From Tamaricihabitans halophyticus (lineage in GTDB: Bacteria > Actinomycetota > Actinomycetes > Mycobacteriales > Pseudonocardiaceae): DNA of 64,000 nt. The notes beneath the pieces are model-generated. The model saw only the letters and a program-made list of their open reading frames with translations. It was not told the origin of the DNA and did not search any database. Below are positions 33,404 to 41,880 of this stretch, one piece after another (position 1 is the stretch's first letter; each line of letters begins with the position of its first letter). The position numbers and the translations under genes are program-made. The DNA lies in assembly GCF_004340875.1 (NCBI RefSeq), contig NZ_SLXQ01000001.1:248001-312000 (forward strand), in the 5' to 3' direction.

Positions 33404-33766
33404 GTGGTTGCTGAGAACGCACGGTGGGCGGGAATGCGCGAACAGCTGGCGGCCGGCGCCGACCTGCTGCTGCTGTCTGGTTACGCACGGCTGCCCGATG
33501 CGGTAGCCAGCCATTCCCAGTACGAACGGCTGGGCGTGGTGTTGGTGGTGGACAGGGAAACCGGTCGGATCGCCGCGGCGAACACCACGTTGCTCACCGA
33601 GCTCGCGGATATCTTCTTCGCCGCGCTGATCGACGGGATGTCCGTGCGTGACCAGCAGGCGGAGATCATGGCGCGGGTACAGCGGCACTACTACGGGCAG
33701 TCGGGCGCGGCGTTGCACACCGCGCTGCGCCGCTGCATGGACAGCTACGAAACGCTGCGCGACTGA
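33404..33766 (+). CDS. DUF3870 protein
   Basis: A 120-residue protein from GTG 33404. It shows the DUF3870 pattern: LLLLSGYARLPDAVASHSQY, then VVLVVDRETGRIAAANTTLL, then FFAALIDGMSVRD and VQRHYYGQSGAALHTALRRC. Length agrees with the family, whose members often lie beside acyl-CoA metabolism genes as here. An internal ATG at 33434 would remove ten N-terminal residues. No biochemical function is known; cotranscription suggests a regulatory or accessory role in the acyl-CoA pathway. Confidence 0.75.
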   Translation: MVAENARWAGMREQLAAGADLLLLSGYARLPDAVASHSQYERLGVVLVVDRETGRIAAANTTLLTELADIFFAALIDGMSVRDQQAEIMARVQRHYYGQSGAALHTALRRCMDSYETLRD

Positions 33767-33773
33767 CCGGCTT

Positions 33774-34319
33774 TCAGGCGGGCAGCGGAATCTCGAAATG
33801 CAGCCAGCCGTCGTACGGTTCGGCGGTTCGCGAGTCGTGGACTTCCTTGCCGATCGAGCGCCAGAACGGCTCCGCGCCTTCGATCGCCGGATCGGTGTGC
33901 AGATAGATGGCCTGGTAGCCGGCGTCGCTCGCGACGAACTCGCAGGCAAGGTCGATCATCGCGTTGGCAAGGCCATGCCTGCGATGCTCGGGGCGCACGT
34001 AGGTTCTGGTCAGCTCGGCCGTACTGGTCGATGGGTAGCGCTCGACGAGCCAGTCGGGGCGTTTCGGCCCGCGCGCCCGTACCGCCGCCGTACCCACCAC
34101 ATGGTTCTGGTGTACCGCGACGAACAGCGCGTGCCGGGGGTTGTCCAGATAGGTGCCGGCCAGATCGACCACATCGGCGTGCCATTCGGGCACGTAGCCG
34201 TAGCCAAGCACCCGGTAAAGGGTGTCCAGGATGACCGACCGGGCCCCGGCGACATCCGCCGGCCGCGCCACGCGCACCAGGTAGTCCCCGATGGCTTGCT
34301 CAGTCCCCGCCGACATCAC
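33774..34319 (-). CDS. GNAT family N-acetyltransferase
   Basis: A 181-residue acetyltransferase. The acetyl-CoA binding motif A is TRTYVRPEHRRHGLANAMID (about residues 105-124), with the R-x-x-H-G-L-A pattern of the GNAT pyrophosphate loop; preceding strands include ALFVAVHQNHVVGTAAV. The C-terminus EPFWRSIGKEVHDSRT with YDGWLHFEIPL completes the fold. The substrate is unknown. It ends 7 bp from the DUF3870 stop in convergent orientation, and there is no terminator-like hairpin between them. Confidence 0.88.
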   Translation of the reverse strand: MMSAGTEQAIGDYLVRVARPADVAGARSVILDTLYRVLGYGYVPEWHADVVDLAGTYLDNPRHALFVAVHQNHVVGTAAVRARGPKRPDWLVERYPSTSTAELTRTYVRPEHRRHGLANAMIDLACEFVASDAGYQAIYLHTDPAIEGAEPFWRSIGKEVHDSRTAEPYDGWLHFEIPLPA

Positions 34320-34425
34320 TCACTCCGCATCGCCAGTCGATCCTTCCTGCCAACCTCACACTATTGCAGCAGAATGGCAATAACCAGATCGGATCTACCG
34401 GGCAACCCCACCGAGCATCGGCGCG

Positions 34426-34454
34426 TGACATGATCCAAATAGGTGTCACATACT
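34426..34454 (+). promoter_or_regulatory. Promoter candidate for the SdrD-B-like gene
   Basis: TGACAT (34426-34431) and CATACT (34449-34454) are 17 bp apart; the start codon is 15 nt further. GTGACA/TGTCAC form an inverted repeat across the spacer (34425-34449), which may be an operator. Confidence 0.4.
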
Positions 34455-34468
34455 GGAAGGGTCGCACA

Positions 34469-34945
34469 ATGCGCAAGACAATCGGCGTACTGAGCATGGT
34501 TCTCGCAGCCGGACTCGGCGGTATCGCGCTGGCACCGGCGGCGAGCGCCAACCAGGCCGCCCCAACCGGGGCGACTGGCGCCGAGATCGCCGGCCGCATC
34601 TGGTTCGATGCCGACCTGAACGGCCAGCAGGACCCGGACGAGGATGGCATCCCCGCCGACCTCGAACTCGTCTCGCTTTCCGGCAATCACCGGGACAACG
34701 CCACGGCCGACGAGAACGGCCGGTTCAGCTTCACCGGTGTGCCGGTTGGCGACTACGAGGTGCGCTACGCCAAATCGTCACCACTGATCTCACCGTCACA
34801 TGTCGGGAATCCGCGCACGGACAGCGATTTCACCGAATACCGCGAGGGCGTGGGTGCGATCATCCCCACGAGCGTCACGCTCGACAGCAACGGCGAGCTC
34901 GTTTCGGATCAGTACCTCGGCGGAGGATTCCACTTCGGCGGGTAG
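34469..34945 (+). CDS. Secreted protein with an SD-repeat B-like (prealbumin-like) domain
   Basis: A 158-residue exported protein. The signal peptide is MRKTIGVLSMVLAAGLGGIA with cleavage near ASA. One domain follows: IAGRIWFDADLNGQQDPDED, then LELVSLSGNHRDNATADENG and FTGVPVGDYEVRY, the pattern of SdrD B-type calcium-binding repeats (acidic DADLNGQQDPDEDG loop). There is no LPxTG or C-terminal helix, so it is likely released or held by other means. GGAAGG precedes the ATG. The neighbouring SPFH gene is in the same direction but 88 bp away. Confidence 0.8.
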   Translation: MRKTIGVLSMVLAAGLGGIALAPAASANQAAPTGATGAEIAGRIWFDADLNGQQDPDEDGIPADLELVSLSGNHRDNATADENGRFSFTGVPVGDYEVRYAKSSPLISPSHVGNPRTDSDFTEYREGVGAIIPTSVTLDSNGELVSDQYLGGGFHFGG

Positions 34946-35033
34946 CTCGACCGCACTCGGTCCGCGCCTCGAAAAACTGATATCACAATGCTACCCTTGT
35001 GCGAGTAGGTCAGCCATGTGGAAGGGGTCGACG

Positions 35034-35978
35034 ATGTCGCAGGGGCCAACCGGGGATGAGGCCGCCGAGGCCAGCTCCCAGCTGAATATGCCGACGCCAA
35101 AGGTGACCGAGCGGGCTGCTGTCGCCACGGCGGGAATGCCGATGGCAATCCTGGGCACCGCTATCATGCTGCTCGGCCTGGTACTCGGCGTGCTCGGTCT
35201 GTTCGACGCGTTCGACTGGCGCTGGCCGTTGCTGGTGATCGGCGTACTGGTGGCCTCCGGCGGTGGGCTGTTGCTGCATGGCCTCACCGTGGTGGATCCC
35301 GGTGAGGCCCGCGTGGTCCAGTTCCTCGGCCGCTACACCGGCACGATCCGTACGCCGGGGTTGCGTTGGGTCAATCCGCTGACCACCCGCAGGAAGATCT
35401 CCACGAAGATCCGTAACCACGAAACGGGTGTCAACAAGGTCAATGACCTGAACGGTAGCCCCATCGAGATCACCGCGGTGGTGGTCTGGCAGGTCGAGGA
35501 CACTGCCCAGGCAGTGTTCGAAGTGGACGACTTCCGCTCCTTTGTGTCCATTCAGACGGAAACCGCCGTGCGGCATATCGCGAACAGCTATCCGTACGAC
35601 GCGCAGGGCGAGGATCGACTGTCCCTTCGGGACAATGCCGAGGAGATCACCTCGAAGCTGTCCACGGAGATTCGCGCCAGGGTGGGCGCGGCTGGCGTAC
35701 GGGTCATCGAGTCCCGGCTGACCAGGTTGGCCTACGCGCCGGAAATCGCCTCGGCCATGCTGCGCAGGCAGCAGGCAAGCGCGGTTGTCGCGGCACGCAA
35801 ACAGATCGTGAACGGTGCCGTCGGGATGGTCGAGCTCGCGCTGAACCGGTTGGAGGAAGACGAGGTCGTCGAGCTGGACGAGGAACGCAAGGCCTCGATG
35901 GTGAGCAACCTGCTCGTCGTGCTCTGCGCCGACCGGGACACCCAGCCAATCGTCAACACCGGCACGCTCTACCAGTAG
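35034..35978 (+). CDS. SPFH/band 7 domain membrane protein
   Basis: A 314-residue protein with two hydrophobic segments near the N-terminus ([20 protein letters not shown] and [19 protein letters not shown]) and an SPFH/prohibitin domain (about 85-270: [60 protein letters not shown]). SPFH proteins form large ring assemblies in functional membrane microdomains. The start ATG 35034 has GGAAGGGG upstream. The next gene begins 8 bp after the stop and codes for a small DNA-binding-type protein, a pairing that suggests the two work together. Confidence 0.88.
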   Translation: MSQGPTGDEAAEASSQLNMPTPKVTERAAVATAGMPMAILGTAIMLLGLVLGVLGLFDAFDWRWPLLVIGVLVASGGGLLLHGLTVVDPGEARVVQFLGRYTGTIRTPGLRWVNPLTTRRKISTKIRNHETGVNKVNDLNGSPIEITAVVVWQVEDTAQAVFEVDDFRSFVSIQTETAVRHIANSYPYDAQGEDRLSLRDNAEEITSKLSTEIRARVGAAGVRVIESRLTRLAYAPEIASAMLRRQQASAVVAARKQIVNGAVGMVELALNRLEEDEVVELDEERKASMVSNLLVVLCADRDTQPIVNTGTLYQ

Positions 35979-35986
35979 GTCATGCC

Positions 35987-36196
35987 GTGCCACCAGAGCG
36001 CAAAAAGCTGCTGCTGCGGCTGGATCCGACGTTGCACGATGCCCTTGCGCGCTGGGCTGCCGATGAGCTCCGTAGCACGAACGCGCAGATCGAGTTCGTG
36101 CTACGGAAGGCGCTAGCCGATGCGGGCAGGCTGCCATCCGGCGTCAAACCCGCCAGACCGCGCGGAAGACCTCGCAAGGAAGACACCGGCGAGTAA
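35987..36196 (+). CDS. Ribbon-helix-helix protein with AT-hook-like tail
   Basis: A 69-residue protein. Residues 5-45 (KKLLLRLDPTLHDALARWAA plus STNAQIEFVLRKAL) match the Arc/HicB-type ribbon-helix-helix fold with a short beta strand and two helices. The C-terminus RPRGRPRK is an AT-hook motif. It starts with GTG 8 bp after the SPFH stop, so it is cotranscribed. It may regulate the operon or, because it resembles an antitoxin, interact with a partner protein. Confidence 0.75.
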   Translation: MPPERKKLLLRLDPTLHDALARWAADELRSTNAQIEFVLRKALADAGRLPSGVKPARPRGRPRKEDTGE

Positions 36197-36229
36197 CCAC
36201 TGTTGGGCCCAGCCGAAGGGCGCCGCAGC

Positions 36230-36409
36230 ATGACCGCGCGGGCTGAAGAACTCGTTACCATAGCGACAGAACCGGCATGGTGCCCGCTGCCTTCGGTGCT
36301 GAACCCAGCGCGCGACGAGGCACAGCGACGTGCACAGGACTGGGTTGACCAGTGCGGCCTTGGCGATGACGCGGCGGAACGGGCGCGATTGCTCGCCGCG
36401 CATCGATGA
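36230..36409 (+). pseudogene. Terpene synthase N-terminal remnant
   Basis: A 59-residue open frame from ATG 36230. The segment CPLPSVLNPARDEAQRRAQD followed by WVDQCGLGDDAAERARL matches the start of bacterial class I terpene synthases (a Leu-Pro motif, NP, then a helix with A..R...WV and a following acidic GL.DD.A.RAR segment). The catalytic DDxxD and NSE motifs are absent; the frame ends at TGA 36407-36409. No downstream segment in any frame that I read restores a terpene synthase. It is probably a decayed gene. Whether it is still translated is unknown. Confidence 0.5.
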
Positions 36410-36537
36410 GCGTGGTGCCGGCCGCACCCCGCGAGCAGGTGGACGACCACGTTCCGCAATCGATCGCTTGGTGGTGGACCGAACCGAACATCGGAGTACC
36501 AGCCAGCGAGAACCCGGTGACGGCTTCGAGCCCATGA
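36406..36537 (+). CDS. Possible 43-residue ORF overlapping the terpene synthase remnant
   Basis: The ATG at 36406 overlaps the preceding stop (ATGA). The product contains Trp-rich SIAWWWTEPNIGVPASENP and no known motif. It may be a relic of the same decayed gene or chance. A dispersed repeat follows at 36553-36574. Confidence 0.25.
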   Translation: MSVVPAAPREQVDDHVPQSIAWWWTEPNIGVPASENPVTASSP

Positions 36538-36711
36538 CACACACCCCGAGATCGCAATCTTTAGGGATCTTGCGACATGGCCGGTAACCGGGACGGGGTA
36601 TGGCCAGCCCTACCGCGAGAACTGCGGCCAACGCCATGGAACGGCCCACCACCGTTAGGAAGACTGTGCGGCGTACCTGAAGCGCGCGACTACCGGGGGT
36701 TTGACCACCGC
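36410..36711. other. 302-bp region before the ABC transporter genes
   Basis: Apart from the doubtful 43-residue ORF and dispersed repeat copy 8, I see no convincing gene. The ABC transporter promoter should be in the last 100 bp; an upstream in-frame ATG at 36577 gives no family-like sequence. Confidence 0.5.
36553..36574 (+). repeat. Dispersed gene-end repeat, copy 8 (CTTGCG form)
   Basis: CGCAATCTTTAGGGATCTTG plus CG, identical to copies 4 and 6 in the shared part. It stands 15 bp after the small ORF stop and upstream of the ABC transporter gene. Confidence 0.85.
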
Positions 36712-37500
36712 ATGGACGTCTATGACAGGGACGGCGCGGCCGATGCCGTTCGCCTTGACTCGGTGCGCAAGGTATACGGCAAAGGCGATTCCGCCATCGT
36801 CGCGCTCGACGATGTCACGATCGGCTTGCCACGAGGAAGCTTCACGGCCGTGATGGGACCGTCCGGTTCGGGCAAGAGCACGCTGCTGCACTGCGCGGCG
36901 GGTCTGGATCGGCCGACGTCCGGCTCCGTACTGCTGGACGGCGAACAGGTGGACAAGCTCAGCGAAACCGAGCTCACCAAGCTTCGCAGGGAGCGGATCG
37001 GATTCATCTTCCAGGCGTTCAACTTGCTGCCCGCGCTGACCGTCACGCAGAACGTCACCGTGCCGCTGCGGCTCGCCGGCCGGAAGCCGAACAAGGACAA
37101 GATGCGGGACGTGCTCGCCGCGGTCGGGCTAACCGAGCGTCGCAATCACCTGCCCGACCAGCTCTCCGGTGGCCAACAACAGCGGGTCGCGGTCGCCCGT
37201 GCGCTGATCACCCGGCCCGCGGTGATCTTCGCCGACGAGCCGACTGGCGCGCTCGACACCCGCACCTCCGCCGGGGTACTCGCGTTGCTGCGGGACACCG
37301 TGCGCGCGCAGGGGCACACCATCGTCATGGTCACGCACGACCCGGTGGCCGCCTCCTACGCGCATTCGGTGGTGTTCCTCGCGGACGGCCAGATCGTCGG
37401 CAACGATGTCTCGCCGACCGTCGACTCGGTCGCCGAGCGGATGGCTCACCTCGGCGAGCAGGTGGCCGAGAACCGCTCCGTGCGCACGCGGAACCGCTGA
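36712..37500 (+). CDS. ABC transporter ATP-binding protein (MacB/LolD type)
   Basis: A 262-residue ATPase. Walker A is MGPSGSGKSTLLH (about residues 48-60), the signature is QLSGGQQQRVAVARAL, and Walker B is AVIFADEPTGALD followed by the H-loop MVTHDP. The LolD-like length and the FQAFNLLPALTVTQNV region place it in the MacB/LolD branch, which drives FtsX-type permeases that transmit force across the membrane rather than transporting through a large pore. The permease starts 1 bp after the stop. Substrate is unknown; actinobacterial versions are often linked to drug or envelope-stress response. Confidence 0.93.
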   Translation: MDVYDRDGAADAVRLDSVRKVYGKGDSAIVALDDVTIGLPRGSFTAVMGPSGSGKSTLLHCAAGLDRPTSGSVLLDGEQVDKLSETELTKLRRERIGFIFQAFNLLPALTVTQNVTVPLRLAGRKPNKDKMRDVLAAVGLTERRNHLPDQLSGGQQQRVAVARALITRPAVIFADEPTGALDTRTSAGVLALLRDTVRAQGHTIVMVTHDPVAASYAHSVVFLADGQIVGNDVSPTVDSVAERMAHLGEQVAENRSVRTRNR

Positions 37501-37501
37501 C

Positions 37502-40078
37502 ATGTTCGGCATCGCCCTGCGCACGCTCCGCAAACGCACCGGCAGTTTCGTCGCCACGTTCATCGCACTGTTGTTCGGCACCGCCCTCGTCGTGGGCTGC
37601 GCGGGGCTGCTCGAATCCGGGATCACCACCGCGGTCGCACCGCAGCGTCTCGCGGAGGCGCCGGTTGTCGTGACGGGAGCGCAGAGTTTCCAACTACCGC
37701 AGGACGATCCGGACGCCCCGCGTGATCCCGACGACGAACTCGACACCCAGGAGGCCACGCTCCCCGAACGAATGCGGCTGGACCCGAACCTGGTGTCAAC
37801 GCTGAAGAAGGTGCCGGGGGTAGCCGAAGCGGTCGGCGACATCTCGTTCCCCACCACCGTGGCAGGCGACGGTGTCGCCACGACAGGGCACGGCTGGGAT
37901 TCCGCCGCCCTTACCCCGTACAGACTCGATGCGGGCACGCCACCGGGTTCCGGCGATGTTGTCCTCGACCGCGACACGGCGGAGCGCACCGGACTCACGG
38001 TCGGCGATCGTGCCGACGTCTCGGCGCGCGGCGACAGCACCGGGTTCCGGGTGTCCGGCATCGCGGCTCCGGAAGCTGGCAACACGCCAAGCACCTCCGC
38101 CCTGTTCTTCACCGGCACCGACGCCGAACGACTATCCGGAAACACCGGAAACGTCGACGCCATCGGGGTTCTTTCCCAACCCGGCACCAACCGTGCCGAG
38201 CTGAGCGCCGCGATCGAGTCGGCGCTCGCGGGCACCCCCGCGACGGTGCTGACCGGGGACGAGCGGGGTCTCGCCGAGTTCCCCGAGGCCCAGGACCGCA
38301 GTGTGGACCTGATCTCGCTGTCCGCGGTGTCCGGCGGGATGGCCACCGCGGTGGCGATGTTCGTCGTGGCGAGCACCATGACCCTGTCGATCCAGCATCG
38401 TCGCAGGGAACTCGCACTGTTGCGGGCGATCGGCGCGACCCCCGGCCAGGCACGCCGGATGGTGATCGGTGAAACGTTGGTCACCGCCCTGCTCGCCGGT
38501 GCGCTCGCGGTACTCCCCGGAATACTGCTCGGTGATCGGCTGTTCGGACAGCTGACCGCCAATGGTGTTGTGCCGCAAGCCATGGAGTACCGGCAGAGCT
38601 GGATCTCCGTGCTGTCCGGCGCGGGTGCCGTCTTGCTCGCGGCGCTGCTCGCCGCATGGGTCTCCGGGCGCCGAGCGGCCCAGTCTCGTCCCGTCGACGC
38701 GCTCACCGACGCGGCCATCCCGCGCCGGTGGGTGACCGCGTTCCGGGTGATCACCGCGATTCTCTGCTTCGGCGGTGGTTTAGCGCTGTTCATCGTCACC
38801 GTCGCGGTAATGACGGGGCCCGTCGCCGCCAGCACCGCGGGGCCGTCCGTGCTGCTGTGGGCGATCGGGCTCGCGATGATCAGCCCGGGCGCCACCCGAA
38901 TCGCCGCGGCCGTGCTGCGTCCACTGCTGCGGCTGGTCACCGGGGCGGGCGGGTACCTCGCCGTGCTCAACGCCCGGTCCCGCGTGGTGCTGGTGGCTTC
39001 CGCGGTCACGCCCATCATGCTCGCCGTTGGCGTCACTACGGCGAACATCTATCTACAGACCACACAGGACGAGATGAGCGAACGCGCCCGGACCGAGAGC
39101 CTGCGGGCCGACGCGGTCGTCAACTCCGCGCCATCCGGTCTGCCCGCTGATCTGCTACCGAAGATCCAGTCGCTTCCGGGTGTCGCCGGTGCCTCGGAAA
39201 CGGCGGACAGCAGGGTGTTCGTGGTGGATCCGTTCGAGGGGACACAGGATGACGAGGGGTTCCCCGCGCTCGGCCTGACGGGATCGGGCGCCGCGGCGAC
39301 CACGTCGATCCGGCTGACGGAGGGCGATCTCGCCGACCTGACCGGGAACACCGTCGTGTTGCCTTCCGAGTACGCGAAGATCCTCGGCCGCGGCGTCGGG
39401 GACACCATCACACTGCGGATGGGTGACGGCAGCACGGAGGACGTCCAGGTCGTCGGCATCGCCGACCAGTCCGAGGACGAGGATCAGCGATTCCTGTTGC
39501 CCGCGCGGTTGCTCGCGGCACACACCACCGACGGGGTGGCGACCACCATCCTGGTGCGCGCCGAGCGGAGCACGGATCCGGCTCGGCTGCTCACGTCGGT
39601 GCGGCAGCTCACCGCGGACCAGCCGGGCATCGCCGTGAGCGACCGCGCGGCGGTTCTCGCGACACAGGCCGAGGACCAACGCACCGGCGCTTGGGTCAAC
39701 TACCTGATGAGCGCGATGATCACGGCCTACACCGTGATCGCCGTAGCGAACACGCTCGTGATGGCCACGGCCCGGCGGCGAAGGGAGTTCGGCCTGCAAC
39801 GGCTCACCGGTTCGACCCGTGCCCAGGTGATGCGCATGATGGGGATCGAGGGCGTTCTCGTCGCGTTGATCGGAATCCTGCTCGGCACCGTCGTCGCCGC
39901 ACTCGGCATCATGCCATTCACCCTCGTGGCAAGTGACTCCATCATGCCCTCCGGTCCACTGTGGATATATTTGACCATTGTCGGGATCGCGGGCTTGCTC
40001 ACGTTGCTGGCGACCTTGGCCCCTACCTGGTCAGCCACCCGCGCCGCGCCCGTCGAAGCCACGAACGATCTGTCCTGA
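37502..40078 (+). CDS. FtsX-family ABC transporter permease
   Basis: An 858-residue permease. It has an N-terminal helix (VATFIALLFGTALVVGCAGL), a large extracytoplasmic domain (about 50-240), a first three-helix FtsX unit (about 255-410), a central pair of helices (about 425-500), a second extracytoplasmic domain and a final three-helix FtsX unit (about 740-858). The motifs SIQHRRRELALLRAIGATPG and TARRRREFGLQRLTGSTRAQ mark the two cytoplasmic coupling regions. It is translationally coupled to the ATPase. A strong hairpin terminator follows at 40180-40217. Confidence 0.92.
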   Translation: MFGIALRTLRKRTGSFVATFIALLFGTALVVGCAGLLESGITTAVAPQRLAEAPVVVTGAQSFQLPQDDPDAPRDPDDELDTQEATLPERMRLDPNLVSTLKKVPGVAEAVGDISFPTTVAGDGVATTGHGWDSAALTPYRLDAGTPPGSGDVVLDRDTAERTGLTVGDRADVSARGDSTGFRVSGIAAPEAGNTPSTSALFFTGTDAERLSGNTGNVDAIGVLSQPGTNRAELSAAIESALAGTPATVLTGDERGLAEFPEAQDRSVDLISLSAVSGGMATAVAMFVVASTMTLSIQHRRRELALLRAIGATPGQARRMVIGETLVTALLAGALAVLPGILLGDRLFGQLTANGVVPQAMEYRQSWISVLSGAGAVLLAALLAAWVSGRRAAQSRPVDALTDAAIPRRWVTAFRVITAILCFGGGLALFIVTVAVMTGPVAASTAGPSVLLWAIGLAMISPGATRIAAAVLRPLLRLVTGAGGYLAVLNARSRVVLVASAVTPIMLAVGVTTANIYLQTTQDEMSERARTESLRADAVVNSAPSGLPADLLPKIQSLPGVAGASETADSRVFVVDPFEGTQDDEGFPALGLTGSGAAATTSIRLTEGDLADLTGNTVVLPSEYAKILGRGVGDTITLRMGDGSTEDVQVVGIADQSEDEDQRFLLPARLLAAHTTDGVATTILVRAERSTDPARLLTSVRQLTADQPGIAVSDRAAVLATQAEDQRTGAWVNYLMSAMITAYTVIAVANTLVMATARRRREFGLQRLTGSTRAQVMRMMGIEGVLVALIGILLGTVVAALGIMPFTLVASDSIMPSGPLWIYLTIVGIAGLLTLLATLAPTWSATRAAPVEATNDLS

Positions 40079-40179
40079 GCCCGACCGTCGCCAGCGCACG
40101 CACGAATTCGACAAACCCAGCCAAGGAGACAAAGCGGACACCAGCCTCCCTGGCTTCGACCTGTTCCCGGCCGCGGAGT

Positions 40180-40217
40180 GCTCATGAGGCGGCAGGATTA
40201 CCTGCCGCCTCATGAGC
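40180..40217. terminator. Strong bidirectional hairpin between the permease and the tRNA
   Basis: A perfect 17-bp stem (40180-40196 with 40201-40217, beginning GCTCATGAGG) with the loop ATTA. It stands 9 bp beyond the tRNA 3' end on the minus strand. Confidence 0.9.
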
Positions 40218-40225
40218 TGAGCCTG

Positions 40226-40298
40226 TGCCCCCGACCGGATTCGAACCGGCACTTGAACCGTTTTAAGCGGCTTGCCTCTGCCGTTGGGCTACGGGGGC
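40226..40298 (-). tRNA. tRNA with UAA anticodon and short variable loop
   Basis: The 73-nt cloverleaf folds fully on the minus strand. The acceptor stem GCCCCCG/CGGGGGC is 7 bp with discriminator A. The D arm is GCC/GGC (3 bp). The anticodon stem is AGCCG/CGGTT (one G-T pair) with loop CTTAAAA, giving anticodon TAA. The variable loop is only five nt (CAAGT) and the T arm is GCCGG/CCGGT with loop TTCGAAT. UAA would read the leucine codon UUA, but bacterial tRNA-Leu normally has a long class II variable arm, which is missing. The CCA is not encoded. Amino acid identity is therefore uncertain. Confidence 0.85.
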
Positions 40299-40381
40299 AG
40301 GTAGCAGCCTAAGCGCCAAACTCGATCCAGTCTCCGGGTTTCGGCAAAAAGCTCACCGTGACTTAACCCGCACGTGTGATG

Positions 40382-41707
40382 TCAGGTACGGGTCGTCCGG
40401 TCGAACTCCGCCTTCGGGTCGTTGATCTGCCCGAGCGAGATCGCCTCCCGCCGGAAGAGTCCACCGAGCAGCCAGTCCACGGTGATCCGCGCCTTGCGGT
40501 TGAACGTGGGCATCCTGCTGACGTGGTACGCGCGGTGCATGCCCCAGGCGATGAAGCCCCTGGCCTTGATGTTGTAGACATCCGCGACGCCCTTGTGCAG
40601 ACCGAGGCTCGCCACCGAACCCACGTTCTTGTGAAAGTACTCCTTCGGCTTCTTCCCGCGCAGCACGGCCACGATGTTCTTGGCCATATGTTGTGCCTGC
40701 CGGACCGCGTGCTGGGCGTTCGGGGCACAGGTAGCGGTCGGATCATCGGCCGTTTTGGACAAATCCGGCACCGCGGCGTTGTCTCCTGCGGTCCACGCGT
40801 CCGGCATGCCTTCGATTTGCAGGGCCGCCGTCGCCTTGACCCGCTTACGCTGATCCAGCGGCAGGTCCGAGGTCTTGAGCACCGGGTTCGCCTTCACGCC
40901 CGCCGTCCACACGATGGTGTCGCTTTCGAACTCGTTGCCGTCCGACAGCTCCACCTTGCCGCCTTCGAAGGACTTGACCATGGTGGACAGGTTGACCTCG
41001 ATACCGCGCTTTTCCAGCTGCAACACGGTGTAGACGCCAAGGCTCTCGCGCACCTCGGGCAGGATCCGGCCGGCTGCCTCGACCAGCACCCAGCGCAGAT
41101 CCTCCGGTTCGATGTTCTCGTAGTACCTGGTGGCAAAGCGCGCCATATCCTCGAGTTCACCGAGCGCTTCGATCCCGGCGAACCCGCCGCCGACGAAGGT
41201 GAAGGTCAGCAACCGCTTGCGCAGCTCAGGGTCGGTCGTACTGGAAGCCTGGTCCAGTTTGCTCATCACGTGGTTGCGCAGGTAGATGGCCTCGCCAATG
41301 GTGCGGAAGGCAATGCCCTGCTCGTTCAACCCCGGAACCGGCAACAACCGGGCGACCGAACCGAGCGCGACGACCAGCACGTCGTAGCCGAGCTCGTCGA
41401 TCTGACCATCCGGCCGCTCCACGGTGACCTTACGCTCGCCGTGCTGCACGTCGGTAACGCGCGCGGTGAGCACATGACAGCGCTTGAGCACCCGCCGCAG
41501 CGGCACGACCACGTGCCGAGGCTCGATCGAGCCGCCCGCCGCCTCCGGCAGGAACGGCTGGTAGGTCATATGCGGCTGCGGGTCCACGACCGTCACCGAC
41601 GCCTCGCCGGCCTTCAACTTCTTCTGCAGGCCAAGCGCCGCGTACAGGCCGACATAACCGCCGCCGAGAATCAGGATCCGCGTGGGTTCCCGGTTGATCG
41701 CTGCCAT
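40382..41707 (-). CDS. ndh: Type II NADH dehydrogenase (NDH-2)
   Basis: A 441-residue membrane-associated flavoprotein that transfers electrons from NADH to menaquinone without proton pumping. The FAD-binding motif is ILILGGGYVGLYAALGLQK (residues 11-29) and the NAD-binding motif is FTFVGGGFAGIEALGEL (about 171-187). The ATG-type second FAD contact is WTAGVKANPVL and AWTAGDNAAVPDL. The C-terminal part (about 375-441) contains the conserved GFIAWGMHRAYHVSRMPTF helix for membrane and quinone contact. It is divergent from the ArsR-SRPBCC gene and followed by the tRNA. Confidence 0.93.
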   Translation of the reverse strand: MAAINREPTRILILGGGYVGLYAALGLQKKLKAGEASVTVVDPQPHMTYQPFLPEAAGGSIEPRHVVVPLRRVLKRCHVLTARVTDVQHGERKVTVERPDGQIDELGYDVLVVALGSVARLLPVPGLNEQGIAFRTIGEAIYLRNHVMSKLDQASSTTDPELRKRLLTFTFVGGGFAGIEALGELEDMARFATRYYENIEPEDLRWVLVEAAGRILPEVRESLGVYTVLQLEKRGIEVNLSTMVKSFEGGKVELSDGNEFESDTIVWTAGVKANPVLKTSDLPLDQRKRVKATAALQIEGMPDAWTAGDNAAVPDLSKTADDPTATCAPNAQHAVRQAQHMAKNIVAVLRGKKPKEYFHKNVGSVASLGLHKGVADVYNIKARGFIAWGMHRAYHVSRMPTFNRKARITVDWLLGGLFRREAISLGQINDPKAEFDRTTRT

Positions 41708-41801
41708 GCCTCAATCGTCTCACCCAGGGCAAACCTACGCAGGTCAGCCCATCGCAGATGTGACCGCAATCGCTTGCCAAGCAAGGTCTCGCGGCCGGTA
41801 A

Positions 41802-41857
41802 TTGACATGCAGCCGTGCGGCTGCCTATCTTTTGTTCATGCAGCCGCACGGCTGCAT
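41802..41857 (+). promoter_or_regulatory. ArsR-type promoter with one operator in the spacer and one downstream
   Basis: TTGACA (41802-41807) and TATCTT (41826-41831) form a sigma-A promoter with an 18-bp spacer. An inverted repeat fills the spacer (GCAGCCGTGCGGCTGC, 41809-41824), and a second one lies just beyond the expected start of transcription (ATGCAGCCGCACGGCTGCAT, 41838-41857). The two share the half-sites GCAGCCG and CGGCTGC. Confidence 0.75.
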
Positions 41858-41880
41858 ATTGATCGATCGACATGAGGAAC

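Noticed and set aside
36577-36711. An earlier start for the ABC ATPase at 36577
   Set aside because: The 45 extra residues have no ABC transporter similarity, and the conserved domain begins just after the Met at 36712.
37129-39048. A 639-codon open frame on the minus strand opposite the ABC permease
   Set aside because: Composition is Ser/Ala/Arg-rich as expected for a shadow of the FtsX permease; the plus-strand gene has clear motifs.
40226-40298. tRNA as the attachment site of an integrated element
   Set aside because: No integrase, excisionase or duplicated tRNA 3' end is found in the neighbourhood.
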